Shown here: piece by piece, positions 37,363-52,300 of the stretch
How the letters are laid out: every line of letters begins with the position of its first letter
Position numbering within the stretch: the stretch's first letter is position 1
Source: Stomorhina lunata
Taxonomy: Eukaryota > Arthropoda > Insecta > Diptera > Rhiniidae
Direction: 5' to 3'
Assembly (NCBI GenBank): GCA_933228675.1
Contig: OW121741.1
Span: 81,355,281 to 81,419,280 of the forward strand
Length of the DNA stretch: 64,000 nucleotides
Notes under the pieces: model-generated
What the model saw: only the letters and a program-made list of their open reading frames with translations
What the model was told of the DNA's origin: nothing
The model's database searches: none
Position numbers and translations under genes: made by a program

Positions 37363-37912
37363 TTGGACACACTGATTTCAATGGTGGCCTTCATTTTTCT
37401 GCGTTAGCTCAGATAGGAAAGATATTCAAATTTTTTGTTTGGGAAACCCTACCCATTTTATTATGATTGAATTTGTCTTAAATTTGGAGATAAATAAAAG
37501 GTTACATTTTTTAAAATATGTAATAAAATTTGGCACATATGTTTTTTGCTTTAAAAGCAGTGTATGCGAAAATTTGGATAATGGACCCACCATTATCTCA
37601 TATAAAAGGTTTCCAGGAATGGATTTTTCGCAGCCTAAAGGTATGCAACATTATATTTACAAAACTGAGTTCAGATAAATTTTATATATGGGAGGTACCC
37701 GGAGTAATTGAAAGAATTAAACCAAATTCTTTAGATATTATTCCTATTCTAAAAAAGGTATTTGAGCCAAATTTCATTTAATTATCTCTAAATTTTCTAC
37801 TGTTTTAATCATAATAATATGGTTAGGGTTTCCCAAACAAAAAATTAAAAAATCTTTTTTATCTAAAATAATATAGAAAAATGAATACCTCCTTTGAAAT
37901 CAAAGTTCCCTA
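37363..37912. mobile_element. Fold-back / long-TIR MITE-like element
   Basis: The left arm (about 37363-37495) and right arm (about 37778-37912) are imperfect reverse complements. Key blocks are GATTTCAATGG versus CCTTTGAAATC, TTCATTTTTCT versus AGAAAAATGAA, TTTTTTGTTTGGGAAACCCT versus AGGGTTTCCCAAACAAAAAA, and ATTATGATT versus AATCATAAT. The centre of about 280 bp has no intact gene. The outer limits and target duplication are not certain. Confidence 0.75.
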
Positions 37913-38560
37913 AGCATCTTTGGTAGATGTATCTCGTCTCAGTTACTTTTTCATATTAGCACAGTGTAATTATTATAAATTTCCTACAATGATTTTTGTT
38001 TATTTATTATTATTATTTTTTTTTTGCTTTAAATTTGTTAAAAAATTAAAGACATTTGTGGCAAACATCTTAATTCCGGGAAATAAGACCTGTGAGCGGT
38101 ACCCAAAATAATAACCCGATTTTTGCTCATTTCAATAGCAATGGTCTTACTGTTAAAAAATGTCTGTTTCAAATTTAATAGAGATATAAACAGGAGTAGG
38201 CAGCCCATACCACCAGTAGCCGTTGAATTTTTTTAACTTTCGTAAACCCCACGATCAATAATAAAAATAAGTATCAAAATCATTCAGTTGGAATTTAGAG
38301 TTGGTTGGTGCCGCTTTGTTAAAGGAAAGACAAAAACAAAATAGGCAAGAAACAAATCAACATCCAATTTATAGCAACAAAATACATGGTTCGAGAGAAC
38401 GATGAAATATAATCTCAAACATTGTTGCCACGACACTATTTTTTCTAAACATTGGGAATATTTTTGTAAATATTGGGAATATTTTTCAAAACAAAAATAT
38501 AATCTAATATTAAACAATTTTAGAGTTTTATATTTTTTAGATATTTTCGATCCAAAAATT
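37913..38560. other. Unique AT-rich DNA, nothing recognised
   Basis: No supportable feature. Confidence 0.45.
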
Positions 38561-39045
38561 TTCTTATAGAAAAATTTTTAATAAAAATATTTTTTTTTTT
38601 TGAAAATTTTTTTTGATAGAAAATTTTTCTGTAAAAATTTTCGATACAAATATTTTTATAACAAAAAATTTTCAAATCTTCTTTTCTATAGAAAAATTTT
38701 TGATAAAAAAATTTTCTGTAGAAAAATGTTTGATAAAAAAGTTTTGTAAAGAAAATTTTTTTATAAAAAATGTTTTCATCAAAAGTTTTATATAGAAAAA
38801 TTTTAGATGAAAGAATTTTCTGCAAAAAAATTTTTCAAAATTAAGAGTATTTGATTGAAAAAATTTTCAATTTTTTCAATCAAATTTTCAAATTTTTTGA
38901 TAAAAAATTTTCTATGAATTTTTGATAAAAAATTTTCTATAGAAAAATCTTTGATAGAAATTTTTCTATAGAAAAATTTTTGATAAAAAAATTTTTAAAG
39001 AAATATTTTTGATAAAAAAATTTTTTATAGAAAAATTTTGATTTA
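38561..39045. repeat. AT-rich degenerate array related to the palindrome repeat
   Basis: Irregular units of about 28-32 bp have TTTTCTATAGAAAAATTTTT and GATAAAAAAATTTT themes. The core TTTCTATAGAAA is shared with blocks A-D but the linkers are pure A/T, so the relation may be convergence. The long frames on both strands are low-complexity artefacts. Confidence 0.7.
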
Positions 39046-40558
39046 TTTTTGTTCTATTGTCTTTGCGCCGACCCGTGGATATAAGCAAGTTTGTGTCCTT
39101 GATGATCATAAAACTTTGTTCCGGCATTGTTATTTAGGAGGTACCCCAAAATTTTGAACGATTTTGTTTATATTTAACAGGCTTAGTCCTTATAGCAAGA
39201 TTCATTTAAGTACATATTTTGAAAAATGTAACCTTTTCTCATTTTTTTGAAAATAATAGGATTTATATGACAAAATTAGGTATTTTCACGATTTTCGTAA
39301 TAAAATCACTACGTATCTATGGATTTTCATAGTAAAAGGCTTATTTCATTTAAAATATTCATAGTTTAACATTTGCCAAGAAACAATGGTAAGATTTTAC
39401 CATTTAACACTTTTTTATGAATTTTTAAAAAATACAAATTTTTTGATTTTGAAATAAAAAAAATTGTTAAAAGTACGATGTTGATAACTCTAAAACCATT
39501 GATTATATAAAAAACTTATGTTGGCACGTCTTAAGGCCAATTTTGTTCTTAATCCACTGAAGAATATTTCAATAAAATTGCTTAAGTAGTTTTCAATATA
39601 TGGTTATATGACTGGGACAAGTTCTTCAAAAATGAAAAATTAAAAAAAAATAATAAAAGATGAAATACAAAATTTCGGGAGTTTTTGTACTTAGGGGACC
39701 ATAACACATAAAAAAATAGTTCAACTAAAAGGTATCTTTTCTCTGTTAACCAGTGTAAACAATGTATAAAATATTTACTTACCTTTAACTGAAATAACTT
39801 TCATTAGCTTAACTACCCCCATCAATATTTTTCGAATGATTATAAAAGGAATCAGGTAAAAGATAAAATGTAAACTGTTTTTCTTAATATGCACTTAATT
39901 TGGACAATGTAAAAATATACAAAAAGACAGAAAAAGAAAATTTTTCAATATAGCCTTTTAACGGAGTCAGTGCTTTCAAGTGAAAAAGAAACACATGACA
40001 ACGTCAAGTTAATTTGCTTGGTTTCAGCAAAGTCTTCTCAGAAACGGTTAATAAGGGAGATGCATTACACAAATAACAGTTTGAACACACAATAACCCTA
40101 ATGACTGAAATGGCAAACGGCTTAAGTCTATTTAACAAAAGAAATTAATTAGTTCATTTTCAACCACTGACACCAAATTAAATTATAATCGAAACACTCA
40201 TGAAGTTCAATCAAATAACATTTTAATTAAATGTTTAATAAACAGAGTTACCATTTTTGGCGTTTAAACTTTAAAATACAATTTTCACGAAAATTCTACA
40301 TTATTATATATAACAATTATGGTTCATTTCTTATCTCTTCTGAACATTTATTTATTGCTTACATAAAGCCTCGAAATGGCAGGTAAAATATGGAATAAAT
40401 GATGAGATATCTTACTTTTTTCGCAGTCAAAAACATAAAGAACATCAAAATATACTTAATTTTTATATGGGGAAAAGATGATTTTATATTTTTATGATGG
40501 TAATTATTATTAAGAGCCAACATTAATGGCTGGTTACTGGTCACAGTATGAAAAGACG
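39046..40558. other. Unique AT-rich DNA, nothing recognised
   Basis: No gene, RNA or clear repeat was recognised over about 1.5 kb. Confidence 0.5.
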
Positions 40559-43500
40559 AGACTATGACTAGACTATGACTAGACTATGACTAGACTATGA
40601 CTAGACTATGACTAGACTATGACTAGACTATGACTAGACTATGACTAGACTATGACTAGACTATGACTAGACTATGACTAGACTATGACTAGACTATGAC
40701 TAGACTATGACTAGACTATGACTAGACTATGACTAGACTATGACTAGACTATGACTAGACTATGACTAGACTATGACTAGACTATGACTAGACTATGACT
40801 AGACTATGACTAGACTATGACTAGACTATGACTAGACTATGACTAGACTATGACTAGACTATGACTAGACTATGACTAGACTATGACTAGACTATGACTA
40901 GACTATGACTAGACTATGACTAGACTATGACTAGACTATGACTAGACTATGACTAGACTATGACTAGACTATGACTAGACTATGACTAGACTATGACTAG
41001 ACTATGACTAGACTATGACTAGACTATGACTAGACTATGACTAGACTATGACTAGACTATGACTAGACTATGACTAGACTATGACTAGACTATGACTAGA
41101 CTATGACTAGACTATGACTAGACTATGACTAGACTATGACTAGACTATGACTAGACTATGACTAGACTATGACTAGACTATGACTAGACTATGACTAGAC
41201 TATGACTAGACTATGACTAGACTATGACTAGACTATGACTAGACTATGACTAGACTATGACTAGACTATGACTAGACTATGACTAGACTATGACTAGACT
41301 ATGACTAGACTATGACTAGACTATGACTAGACTATGACTAGACTATGACTAGACTATGACTAGACTATGACTAGACTATGACTAGACTATGACTAGACTA
41401 TGACTAGACTATGACTAGACTATGACTAGACTATGACTAGACTATGACTAGACTATGACTAGACTATGACTAGACTATGACTAGACTATGACTAGACTAT
41501 GACTAGACTATGACTAGACTATGACTAGACTATGACTAGACTATGACTAGACTATGACTAGACTATGACTAGACTATGACTAGACTATGACTAGACTATG
41601 ACTAGACTATGACTAGACTATGACTAGACTATGACTAGACTATGACTAGACTATGACTAGACTATGACTAGACTATGACTAGACTATGACTAGACTATGA
41701 CTAGACTATGACTAGACTATGACTAGACTATGACTAGACTATGACTAGACTATGACTAGACTATGACTAGACTATGACTAGACTATGACTAGACTATGAC
41801 TAGACTATGACTAGACTATGACTAGACTATGACTAGACTATGACTAGACTATGACTAGACTATGACTAGACTATGACTAGACTATGACTAGACTATGACT
41901 AGACTATGACTAGACTATGACTAGACTATGACTAGACTATGACTAGACTATGACTAGACTATGACTAGACTATGACTAGACTATGACTAGACTATGACTA
42001 GACTATGACTAGACTATGACTAGACTATGACTAGACTATGACTAGACTATGACTAGACTATGACTAGACTATGACTAGACTATGACTAGACTATGACTAG
42101 ACTATGACTAGACTATGACTAGACTATGACTAGACTATGACTAGACTATGACTAGACTATGACTAGACTATGACTAGACTATGACTAGACTATGACTAGA
42201 CTATGACTAGACTATGACTAGACTATGACTAGACTATGACTAGACTATGACTAGACTATGACTAGACTATGACTAGACTATGACTAGACTATGACTAGAC
42301 TATGACTAGACTATGACTAGACTATGACTAGACTATGACTAGACTATGACTAGACTATGACTAGACTATGACTAGACTATGACTAGACTATGACTAGACT
42401 ATGACTAGACTATGACTAGACTATGACTAGACTATGACTAGACTATGACTAGACTATGACTAGACTATGACTAGACTATGACTAGACTATGACTAGACTA
42501 TGACTAGACTATGACTAGACTATGACTAGACTATGACTAGACTATGACTAGACTATGACTAGACTATGACTAGACTATGACTAGACTATGACTAGACTAT
42601 GACTAGACTATGACTAGACTATGACTAGACTATGACTAGACTATGACTAGACTATGACTAGACTATGACTAGACTATGACTAGACTATGACTAGACTATG
42701 ACTAGACTATGACTAGACTATGACTAGACTATGACTAGACTATGACTAGACTATGACTAGACTATGACTAGACTATGACTAGACTATGACTAGACTATGA
42801 CTAGACTATGACTAGACTATGACTAGACTATGACTAGACTATGACTAGACTATGACTAGACTATGACTAGACTATGACTAGACTATGACTAGACTATGAC
42901 TAGACTATGACTAGACTATGACTAGACTATGACTAGACTATGACTAGACTATGACTAGACTATGACTAGACTATGACTAGACTATGACTAGACTATGACT
43001 AGACTATGACTAGACTATGACTAGACTATGACTAGACTATGACTAGACTATGACTAGACTATGACTAGACTATGACTAGACTATGACTAGACTATGACTA
43101 GACTATGACTAGACTATGACTAGACTATGACTAGACTATGACTAGACTATGACTAGACTATGACTAGACTATGACTAGACTATGACTAGACTATGACTAG
43201 ACTATGACTAGACTATGACTAGACTATGACTAGACTATGACTAGACTATGACTAGACTATGACTAGACTATGACTAGACTATGACTAGACTATGACTAGA
43301 CTATGACTAGACTATGACTAGACTATGACTAGACTATGACTAGACTATGACTAGACTATGACTAGACTATGACTAGACTATGACTAGACTATGACTAGAC
43401 TATGACTAGACTATGACTAGACTATGACTAGACTATGACTAGACTATGACTAGACTATGACTAGACTATGACTAGACTATGACTAGACTATGACTAGACT

Positions 43501-44653
43501 ATGACTAGACTATGACTAGACTATGACTAGACTATGACTAGACTATGACTAGACTATGACTAGACTATGACTAGACTATGACTAGACTATGACTAGACTA
43601 TGACTAGACTATGACTAGACTATGACTAGACTATGACTAGACTATGACTAGACTATGACTAGACTATGACTAGACTATGACTAGACTATGACTAGACTAT
43701 GACTAGACTATGACTAGACTATGACTAGACTATGACTAGACTATGACTAGACTATGACTAGACTATGACTAGACTATGACTAGACTATGACTAGACTATG
43801 ACTAGACTATGACTAGACTATGACTAGACTATGACTAGACTATGACTAGACTATGACTAGACTATGACTAGACTATGACTAGACTATGACTAGACTATGA
43901 CTAGACTATGACTAGACTATGACTAGACTATGACTAGACTATGACTAGACTATGACTAGACTATGACTAGACTATGACTAGACTATGACTAGACTATGAC
44001 TAGACTATGACTAGACTATGACTAGACTATGACTAGACTATGACTAGACTATGACTAGACTATGACTAGACTATGACTAGACTATGACTAGACTATGACT
44101 AGACTATGACTAGACTATGACTAGACTATGACTAGACTATGACTAGACTATGACTAGACTATGACTAGACTATGACTAGACTATGACTAGACTATGACTA
44201 GACTATGACTAGACTATGACTAGACTATGACTAGACTATGACTAGACTATGACTATGACTAGACTATGACTAGACTATGACTAGACTATGACTAGACTAT
44301 GACTAGACTATGACTAGACTATGACTAGACTATGACTAGACTATGACTAGACTATGACTAGACTATGACTAGACTATGACTAGACTATGACTAGACTATG
44401 ACTAGACTATGACTAGACTATGACTAGACTATGACTAGACTATGACTAGACTATGACTAGACTATGACTAGACTATGACTAGACTATGACTAGACTATGA
44501 CTAGACTATGACTAGACTATGACTAGACTATGACTAGACTATGACTAGACTATGACTAGACTATGACTAGACTATGACTAGACTATGACTAGACTATGAC
44601 TAGACTATGACTAGACTATGACTAGACTATGACTAGACTATGACTAGACTATG
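40559..44653 (+). repeat. 11-bp satellite ACTATGACTAG, block 2 (about 372 units)
   Basis: The array is near-perfect. The only irregularity seen is a partial unit GACTATGACTATGAC at about 44245-44260, about 400 bp before the retrotransposon. It ends ...GACTATG directly against the element. Confidence 0.98.
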
Positions 44654-44709
44654 CGTCTACGTATTCTTGTGCATCTTATGATTCTTCTATTGATTATCCA
44701 CATTTATTG

Positions 44710-46260
44710 ATGGAAAATCATAATATATCAATACCATACTTGGATTTAGAAACTGTTTCAAATGGCTTAAAAAAACTTAAATTCTCTTATACCCATGGAC
44801 CCGACAAAGTTCCCAGCAGTATATTAGTGAAATGCTCCGATGCCTTATGTATTCCATTAACACTTCTGTTTAATATTTCAATTAAAAATGGATATTTACC
44901 GAATATTTGGAAGAAATCGTATATTGTCCCTTTATTCAAATCGGGTAATAGAGAAGACGTCGAAAATTATCGTGGAATCGCAAAACTTAGTACAATACCA
45001 AAACTTTTTGAAAAATTAATTACTGATAACTTAAGTTATCAAGTATCGAACTTAATATCTCCGTACCAGCATGGATTTCAAAAAGGTTGTTCCACAACTA
45101 CCAATCTTTTGCAATTCACTTGTGCTGTGTTTCGTGGCTTCTTTCTGGGAAAACAAACTGATGTCATTTACACCGACTTTAGCAAGGCATTTGATAAAGT
45201 AAACCATAAACTCCTTATTAGAAAACTGCACTCGATGGGATTCTCAAAACTCTTAATAAATTGGATATGCTCATATTTATCAGACAGGTCTCAAAACGTG
45301 ATTTTTGGTAACTGTATTTCCAAAAATATAAAAGTATCATCTGGAGTACCGCAGGGTAGTCACCTTGGACCGCTGCTATTTTTACTTTTCATTAATGACA
45401 TGCCCGATGTAATAAAGTCTTCACATATTTTACTGTACGCTGACGACGTGAAATTGTTTTTAAGTTACGATCAATTATCAGACCATCAACATCTTCAAAA
45501 AGATTTGGACTCATTTTATAATTGGTGTACCAAGAATCTAATGGAACTTAATTTAAAAAAATGTAAAGTAATGCGCTTTGCAAGAAGTAATCCAATAATT
45601 GTTGATTATTGCTTAGGAAATCATAAACTCGATTTTGTTGAAAATTTTATGGATTTGGGAATACTGTATGACCCTAAATTAACCTTTACACCGCATATAA
45701 CTTTAATAATAAATAAAGCCAGGGGCGTGCTTGGCTACATAAAACGATGGTCAAAGGAATTTAATGATCCATACATTGCTAAAACTTTATATATGTCTCT
45801 CGTGCGGCCTATTCTTGAATATGGCTCGATAATTTGGGATCCAATTTATCGAATTCATTCAAATTCTATTGAGTCGGTGCAAAAACAATTTCTTCTTTTT
45901 TGCCTCCGGGGATTACGTTTCGACCCCCGTAATTTACCACCATATCCTGCTCGTCTAGCTCTTATTAAGCTTCCAACACTAGCAAGCCGCAGAACCATGC
46001 TAAATATTTCATTTACTCTAAATGTCTTTAATGGTGTCACATGTTCTGGTTTTTTGATAAATGAAATTCTTTTCAATGTTCCACAACGCCCTACCCGAAA
46101 TTTTATCCCATTGTCGCTGACATTTTTAAGACAAAACTATGCTGATGCTGATCCACTTAGAAGGATGTGTAACACGTTTAATCAGTTTTATAGTTTTATT
46201 GACTTTTCTTTAAATTTTAATCTTATAAAACAAAATATTTTAAATCATTTAAATTCATAG
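44710..46260 (+). CDS. Non-LTR retrotransposon reverse transcriptase (C-terminal part of ORF2)
   Basis: The product would be an RNA-directed DNA polymerase that copies the element's RNA at a nicked target. Counting from an in-frame TTG one codon before the ATG gives 517 residues, but the frame is open from the element's first bases (44654), so this is a truncated ORF2 and not a true start. Domains: thumb/finger RT motifs from about residue 30 (GPDKVPSSIL); PLFKSG-NYRGIA (75-91); YQHGFQKGCST (120-130); catalytic motif A IYTDFSKAFD (154-163, Asp157); SSGVPQGSHLGPLLF (211-225); the YADD active site (244-247); then a C-terminal region with LVRPILEYGS-IWDP (365-379). All catalytic Asp are intact. 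No endonuclease, zinc knuckle or RNase H is seen. It resembles Jockey-superfamily LINEs; the exact clade was not settled. Identical to the copy at 54409. Confidence 0.88.
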   Translation: MENHNISIPYLDLETVSNGLKKLKFSYTHGPDKVPSSILVKCSDALCIPLTLLFNISIKNGYLPNIWKKSYIVPLFKSGNREDVENYRGIAKLSTIPKLFEKLITDNLSYQVSNLISPYQHGFQKGCSTTTNLLQFTCAVFRGFFLGKQTDVIYTDFSKAFDKVNHKLLIRKLHSMGFSKLLINWICSYLSDRSQNVIFGNCISKNIKVSSGVPQGSHLGPLLFLLFINDMPDVIKSSHILLYADDVKLFLSYDQLSDHQHLQKDLDSFYNWCTKNLMELNLKKCKVMRFARSNPIIVDYCLGNHKLDFVENFMDLGILYDPKLTFTPHITLIINKARGVLGYIKRWSKEFNDPYIAKTLYMSLVRPILEYGSIIWDPIYRIHSNSIESVQKQFLLFCLRGLRFDPRNLPPYPARLALIKLPTLASRRTMLNISFTLNVFNGVTCSGFLINEILFNVPQRPTRNFIPLSLTFLRQNYADADPLRRMCNTFNQFYSFIDFSLNFNLIKQNILNHLNS

Positions 46261-46341
46261 TACTTGCTGAATATGTTGTAAAGTGTTGTTTATATGTATC
46301 TAAATTTTTGTAAATGTCTGCAAGGAATTAACTCCATAGAC

Positions 46342-46343
46342 AA

Positions 46344-46374
<31 letters not shown>

Positions 46375-46376
46375 AT
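46342..46376 (+). repeat. (AAAT)n tail of retrotransposon copy 1
   Basis: 35 bases, one 4-base unit longer than the tail of copy 2. Confidence 0.9.
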
Positions 46377-49300
46377 GACTAGACTATGACTAGACTATGA
46401 CTAGACTATGACTAGACTATGACTAGACTATGACTAGACTATGACTAGACTATGACTAGACTATGACTAGACTATGACTAGACTATGACTAGACTATGAC
46501 TAGACTATGACTAGACTATGACTAGACTATGACTAGACTATGACTAGACTATGACTAGACTATGACTAGACTATGACTAGACTATGACTAGACTATGACT
46601 AGACTATGACTAGACTATGACTAGACTATGACTAGACTATGACTAGACTATGACTAGACTATGACTAGACTATGACTAGACTATGACTAGACTATGACTA
46701 GACTATGACTAGACTATGACTAGACTATGACTAGACTATGACTAGACTATGACTAGACTATGACTAGACTATGACTAGACTATGACTAGACTATGACTAG
46801 ACTATGACTAGACTATGACTAGACTATGACTAGACTATGACTAGACTATGACTAGACTATGACTAGACTATGACTAGACTATGACTAGACTATGACTAGA
46901 CTATGACTAGACTATGACTAGACTATGACTAGACTATGACTAGACTATGACTAGACTATGACTAGACTATGACTAGACTATGACTAGACTATGACTAGAC
47001 TATGACTAGACTATGACTAGACTATGACTAGACTATGACTAGACTATGACTAGACTATGACTAGACTATGACTAGACTATGACTAGACTATGACTAGACT
47101 ATGACTAGACTATGACTAGACTATGACTAGACTATGACTAGACTATGACTAGACTATGACTAGACTATGACTAGACTATGACTAGACTATGACTAGACTA
47201 TGACTAGACTATGACTAGACTATGACTAGACTATGACTAGACTATGACTAGACTATGACTAGACTATGACTAGACTATGACTAGACTATGACTAGACTAT
47301 GACTAGACTATGACTAGACTATGACTAGACTATGACTAGACTATGACTAGACTATGACTAGACTATGACTAGACTATGACTAGACTATGACTAGACTATG
47401 ACTAGACTATGACTAGACTATGACTAGACTATGACTAGACTATGACTAGACTATGACTAGACTATGACTAGACTATGACTAGACTATGACTAGACTATGA
47501 CTAGACTATGACTAGACTATGACTAGACTATGACTAGACTATGACTAGACTATGACTAGACTATGACTAGACTATGACTAGACTATGACTAGACTATGAC
47601 TAGACTATGACTAGACTATGACTAGACTATGACTAGACTATGACTAGACTATGACTAGACTATGACTAGACTATGACTAGACTATGACTAGACTATGACT
47701 AGACTATGACTAGACTATGACTAGACTATGACTAGACTATGACTAGACTATGACTAGACTATGACTAGACTATGACTAGACTATGACTAGACTATGACTA
47801 GACTATGACTAGACTATGACTAGACTATGACTAGACTATGACTAGACTATGACTAGACTATGACTAGACTATGACTAGACTATGACTAGACTATGACTAG
47901 ACTATGACTAGACTATGACTAGACTATGACTAGACTATGACTAGACTATGACTAGACTATGACTAGACTATGACTAGACTATGACTAGACTATGACTAGA
48001 CTATGACTAGACTATGACTAGACTATGACTAGACTATGACTAGACTATGACTAGACTATGACTAGACTATGACTAGACTATGACTAGACTATGACTAGAC
48101 TATGACTAGACTATGACTAGACTATGACTAGACTATGACTAGACTATGACTAGACTATGACTAGACTATGACTAGACTATGACTAGACTATGACTAGACT
48201 ATGACTAGACTATGACTAGACTATGACTAGACTATGACTAGACTATGACTAGACTATGACTAGACTATGACTAGACTATGACTAGACTATGACTAGACTA
48301 TGACTAGACTATGACTAGACTATGACTAGACTATGACTAGACTATGACTAGACTATGACTAGACTATGACTAGACTATGACTAGACTATGACTAGACTAT
48401 GACTAGACTATGACTAGACTATGACTAGACTATGACTAGACTATGACTAGACTATGACTAGACTATGACTAGACTATGACTAGACTATGACTAGACTATG
48501 ACTAGACTATGACTAGACTATGACTAGACTATGACTAGACTATGACTAGACTATGACTAGACTATGACTAGACTATGACTAGACTATGACTAGACTATGA
48601 CTAGACTATGACTAGACTATGACTAGACTATGACTAGACTATGACTAGACTATGACTAGACTATGACTAGACTATGACTAGACTATGACTAGACTATGAC
48701 TAGACTATGACTAGACTATGACTAGACTATGACTAGACTATGACTAGACTATGACTAGACTATGACTAGACTATGACTAGACTATGACTAGACTATGACT
48801 AGACTATGACTAGACTATGACTAGACTATGACTAGACTATGACTAGACTATGACTAGACTATGACTAGACTATGACTAGACTATGACTAGACTATGACTA
48901 GACTATGACTAGACTATGACTAGACTATGACTAGACTATGACTAGACTATGACTAGACTATGACTAGACTATGACTAGACTATGACTAGACTATGACTAG
49001 ACTATGACTAGACTATGACTAGACTATGACTAGACTATGACTAGACTATGACTAGACTATGACTAGACTATGACTAGACTATGACTAGACTATGACTAGA
49101 CTATGACTAGACTATGACTAGACTATGACTAGACTATGACTAGACTATGACTAGACTATGACTAGACTATGACTAGACTATGACTAGACTATGACTAGAC
49201 TATGACTAGACTATGACTAGACTATGACTAGACTATGACTAGACTATGACTAGACTATGACTAGACTATGACTAGACTATGACTAGACTATGACTAGACT

Positions 49301-52300
49301 ATGACTAGACTATGACTAGACTATGACTAGACTATGACTAGACTATGACTAGACTATGACTAGACTATGACTAGACTATGACTAGACTATGACTAGACTA
49401 TGACTAGACTATGACTAGACTATGACTAGACTATGACTAGACTATGACTAGACTATGACTAGACTATGACTAGACTATGACTAGACTATGACTAGACTAT
49501 GACTAGACTATGACTAGACTATGACTAGACTATGACTAGACTATGACTAGACTATGACTAGACTATGACTAGACTATGACTAGACTATGACTAGACTATG
49601 ACTAGACTATGACTAGACTATGACTAGACTATGACTAGACTATGACTAGACTATGACTAGACTATGACTAGACTATGACTAGACTATGACTAGACTATGA
49701 CTAGACTATGACTAGACTATGACTAGACTATGACTAGACTATGACTAGACTATGACTAGACTATGACTAGACTATGACTAGACTATGACTAGACTATGAC
49801 TAGACTATGACTAGACTATGACTAGACTATGACTAGACTATGACTAGACTATGACTAGACTATGACTAGACTATGACTAGACTATGACTAGACTATGACT
49901 AGACTATGACTAGACTATGACTAGACTATGACTAGACTATGACTAGACTATGACTAGACTATGACTAGACTATGACTAGACTATGACTAGACTATGACTA
50001 GACTATGACTAGACTATGACTAGACTATGACTAGACTATGACTAGACTATGACTAGACTATGACTAGACTATGACTAGACTATGACTAGACTATGACTAG
50101 ACTATGACTAGACTATGACTAGACTATGACTAGACTATGACTAGACTATGACTAGACTATGACTAGACTATGACTAGACTATGACTAGACTATGACTAGA
50201 CTATGACTAGACTATGACTAGACTATGACTAGACTATGACTAGACTATGACTAGACTATGACTAGACTATGACTAGACTATGACTAGACTATGACTAGAC
50301 TATGACTAGACTATGACTAGACTATGACTAGACTATGACTAGACTATGACTAGACTATGACTAGACTATGACTAGACTATGACTAGACTATGACTAGACT
50401 ATGACTAGACTATGACTAGACTATGACTAGACTATGACTAGACTATGACTAGACTATGACTAGACTATGACTAGACTATGACTAGACTATGACTAGACTA
50501 TGACTAGACTATGACTAGACTATGACTAGACTATGACTAGACTATGACTAGACTATGACTAGACTATGACTAGACTATGACTAGACTATGACTAGACTAT
50601 GACTAGACTATGACTAGACTATGACTAGACTATGACTAGACTATGACTAGACTATGACTAGACTATGACTAGACTATGACTAGACTATGACTAGACTATG
50701 ACTAGACTATGACTAGACTATGACTAGACTATGACTAGACTATGACTAGACTATGACTAGACTATGACTAGACTATGACTAGACTATGACTAGACTATGA
50801 CTAGACTATGACTAGACTATGACTAGACTATGACTAGACTATGACTAGACTATGACTAGACTATGACTAGACTATGACTAGACTATGACTAGACTATGAC
50901 TAGACTATGACTAGACTATGACTAGACTATGACTAGACTATGACTAGACTATGACTAGACTATGACTAGACTATGACTAGACTATGACTAGACTATGACT
51001 AGACTATGACTAGACTATGACTAGACTATGACTAGACTATGACTAGACTATGACTAGACTATGACTAGACTATGACTAGACTATGACTAGACTATGACTA
51101 GACTATGACTAGACTATGACTAGACTATGACTAGACTATGACTAGACTATGACTAGACTATGACTAGACTATGACTAGACTATGACTAGACTATGACTAG
51201 ACTATGACTAGACTATGACTAGACTATGACTAGACTATGACTAGACTATGACTAGACTATGACTAGACTATGACTAGACTATGACTAGACTATGACTAGA
51301 CTATGACTAGACTATGACTAGACTATGACTAGACTATGACTAGACTATGACTAGACTATGACTAGACTATGACTAGACTATGACTAGACTATGACTAGAC
51401 TATGACTAGACTATGACTAGACTATGACTAGACTATGACTAGACTATGACTAGACTATGACTAGACTATGACTAGACTATGACTAGACTATGACTAGACT
51501 ATGACTAGACTATGACTAGACTATGACTAGACTATGACTAGACTATGACTAGACTATGACTAGACTATGACTAGACTATGACTAGACTATGACTAGACTA
51601 TGACTAGACTATGACTAGACTATGACTAGACTATGACTAGACTATGACTAGACTATGACTAGACTATGACTAGACTATGACTAGACTATGACTAGACTAT
51701 GACTAGACTATGACTAGACTATGACTAGACTATGACTAGACTATGACTAGACTATGACTAGACTATGACTAGACTATGACTAGACTATGACTAGACTATG
51801 ACTAGACTATGACTAGACTATGACTAGACTATGACTAGACTATGACTAGACTATGACTAGACTATGACTAGACTATGACTAGACTATGACTAGACTATGA
51901 CTAGACTATGACTAGACTATGACTAGACTATGACTAGACTATGACTAGACTATGACTAGACTATGACTAGACTATGACTAGACTATGACTAGACTATGAC
52001 TAGACTATGACTAGACTATGACTAGACTATGACTAGACTATGACTAGACTATGACTAGACTATGACTAGACTATGACTAGACTATGACTAGACTATGACT
52101 AGACTATGACTAGACTATGACTAGACTATGACTAGACTATGACTAGACTATGACTAGACTATGACTAGACTATGACTAGACTATGACTAGACTATGACTA
52201 GACTATGACTAGACTATGACTAGACTATGACTAGACTATGACTAGACTATGACTAGACTATGACTAGACTATGACTAGACTATGACTAGACTATGACTAG

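Larger units (their letters stand above)
44654..46376 (+). mobile_element. 5'-truncated non-LTR retrotransposon, copy 1
   Basis: The element lies inside the 11-bp satellite, starting CGTCTACGTATTC and ending with an (AAAT)n tail of 35 bases (46342-46376). It has a single long RT frame and a 3' UTR of about 80 bp, no endonuclease domain and no LTRs. The truncated 5' end and the simple-repeat tail are typical of target-primed reverse transcription. A target duplication cannot be measured because the target is periodic. The overlap of the flanks is G, or ATG if two tail bases are counted, plus any multiple of 11. Confidence 0.92.

Noticed and set aside
38520..38825. Lys/Phe/Ile-rich frames of 60-101 codons on both strands
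   Set aside because: Products of the A/T-only repeat. Low complexity and open on both strands at once.
45855..46076. Minus-strand frame inside the RT gene (also at 55554-55775)
   Set aside because: Shadow of the reverse transcriptase frame, with no features of its own.
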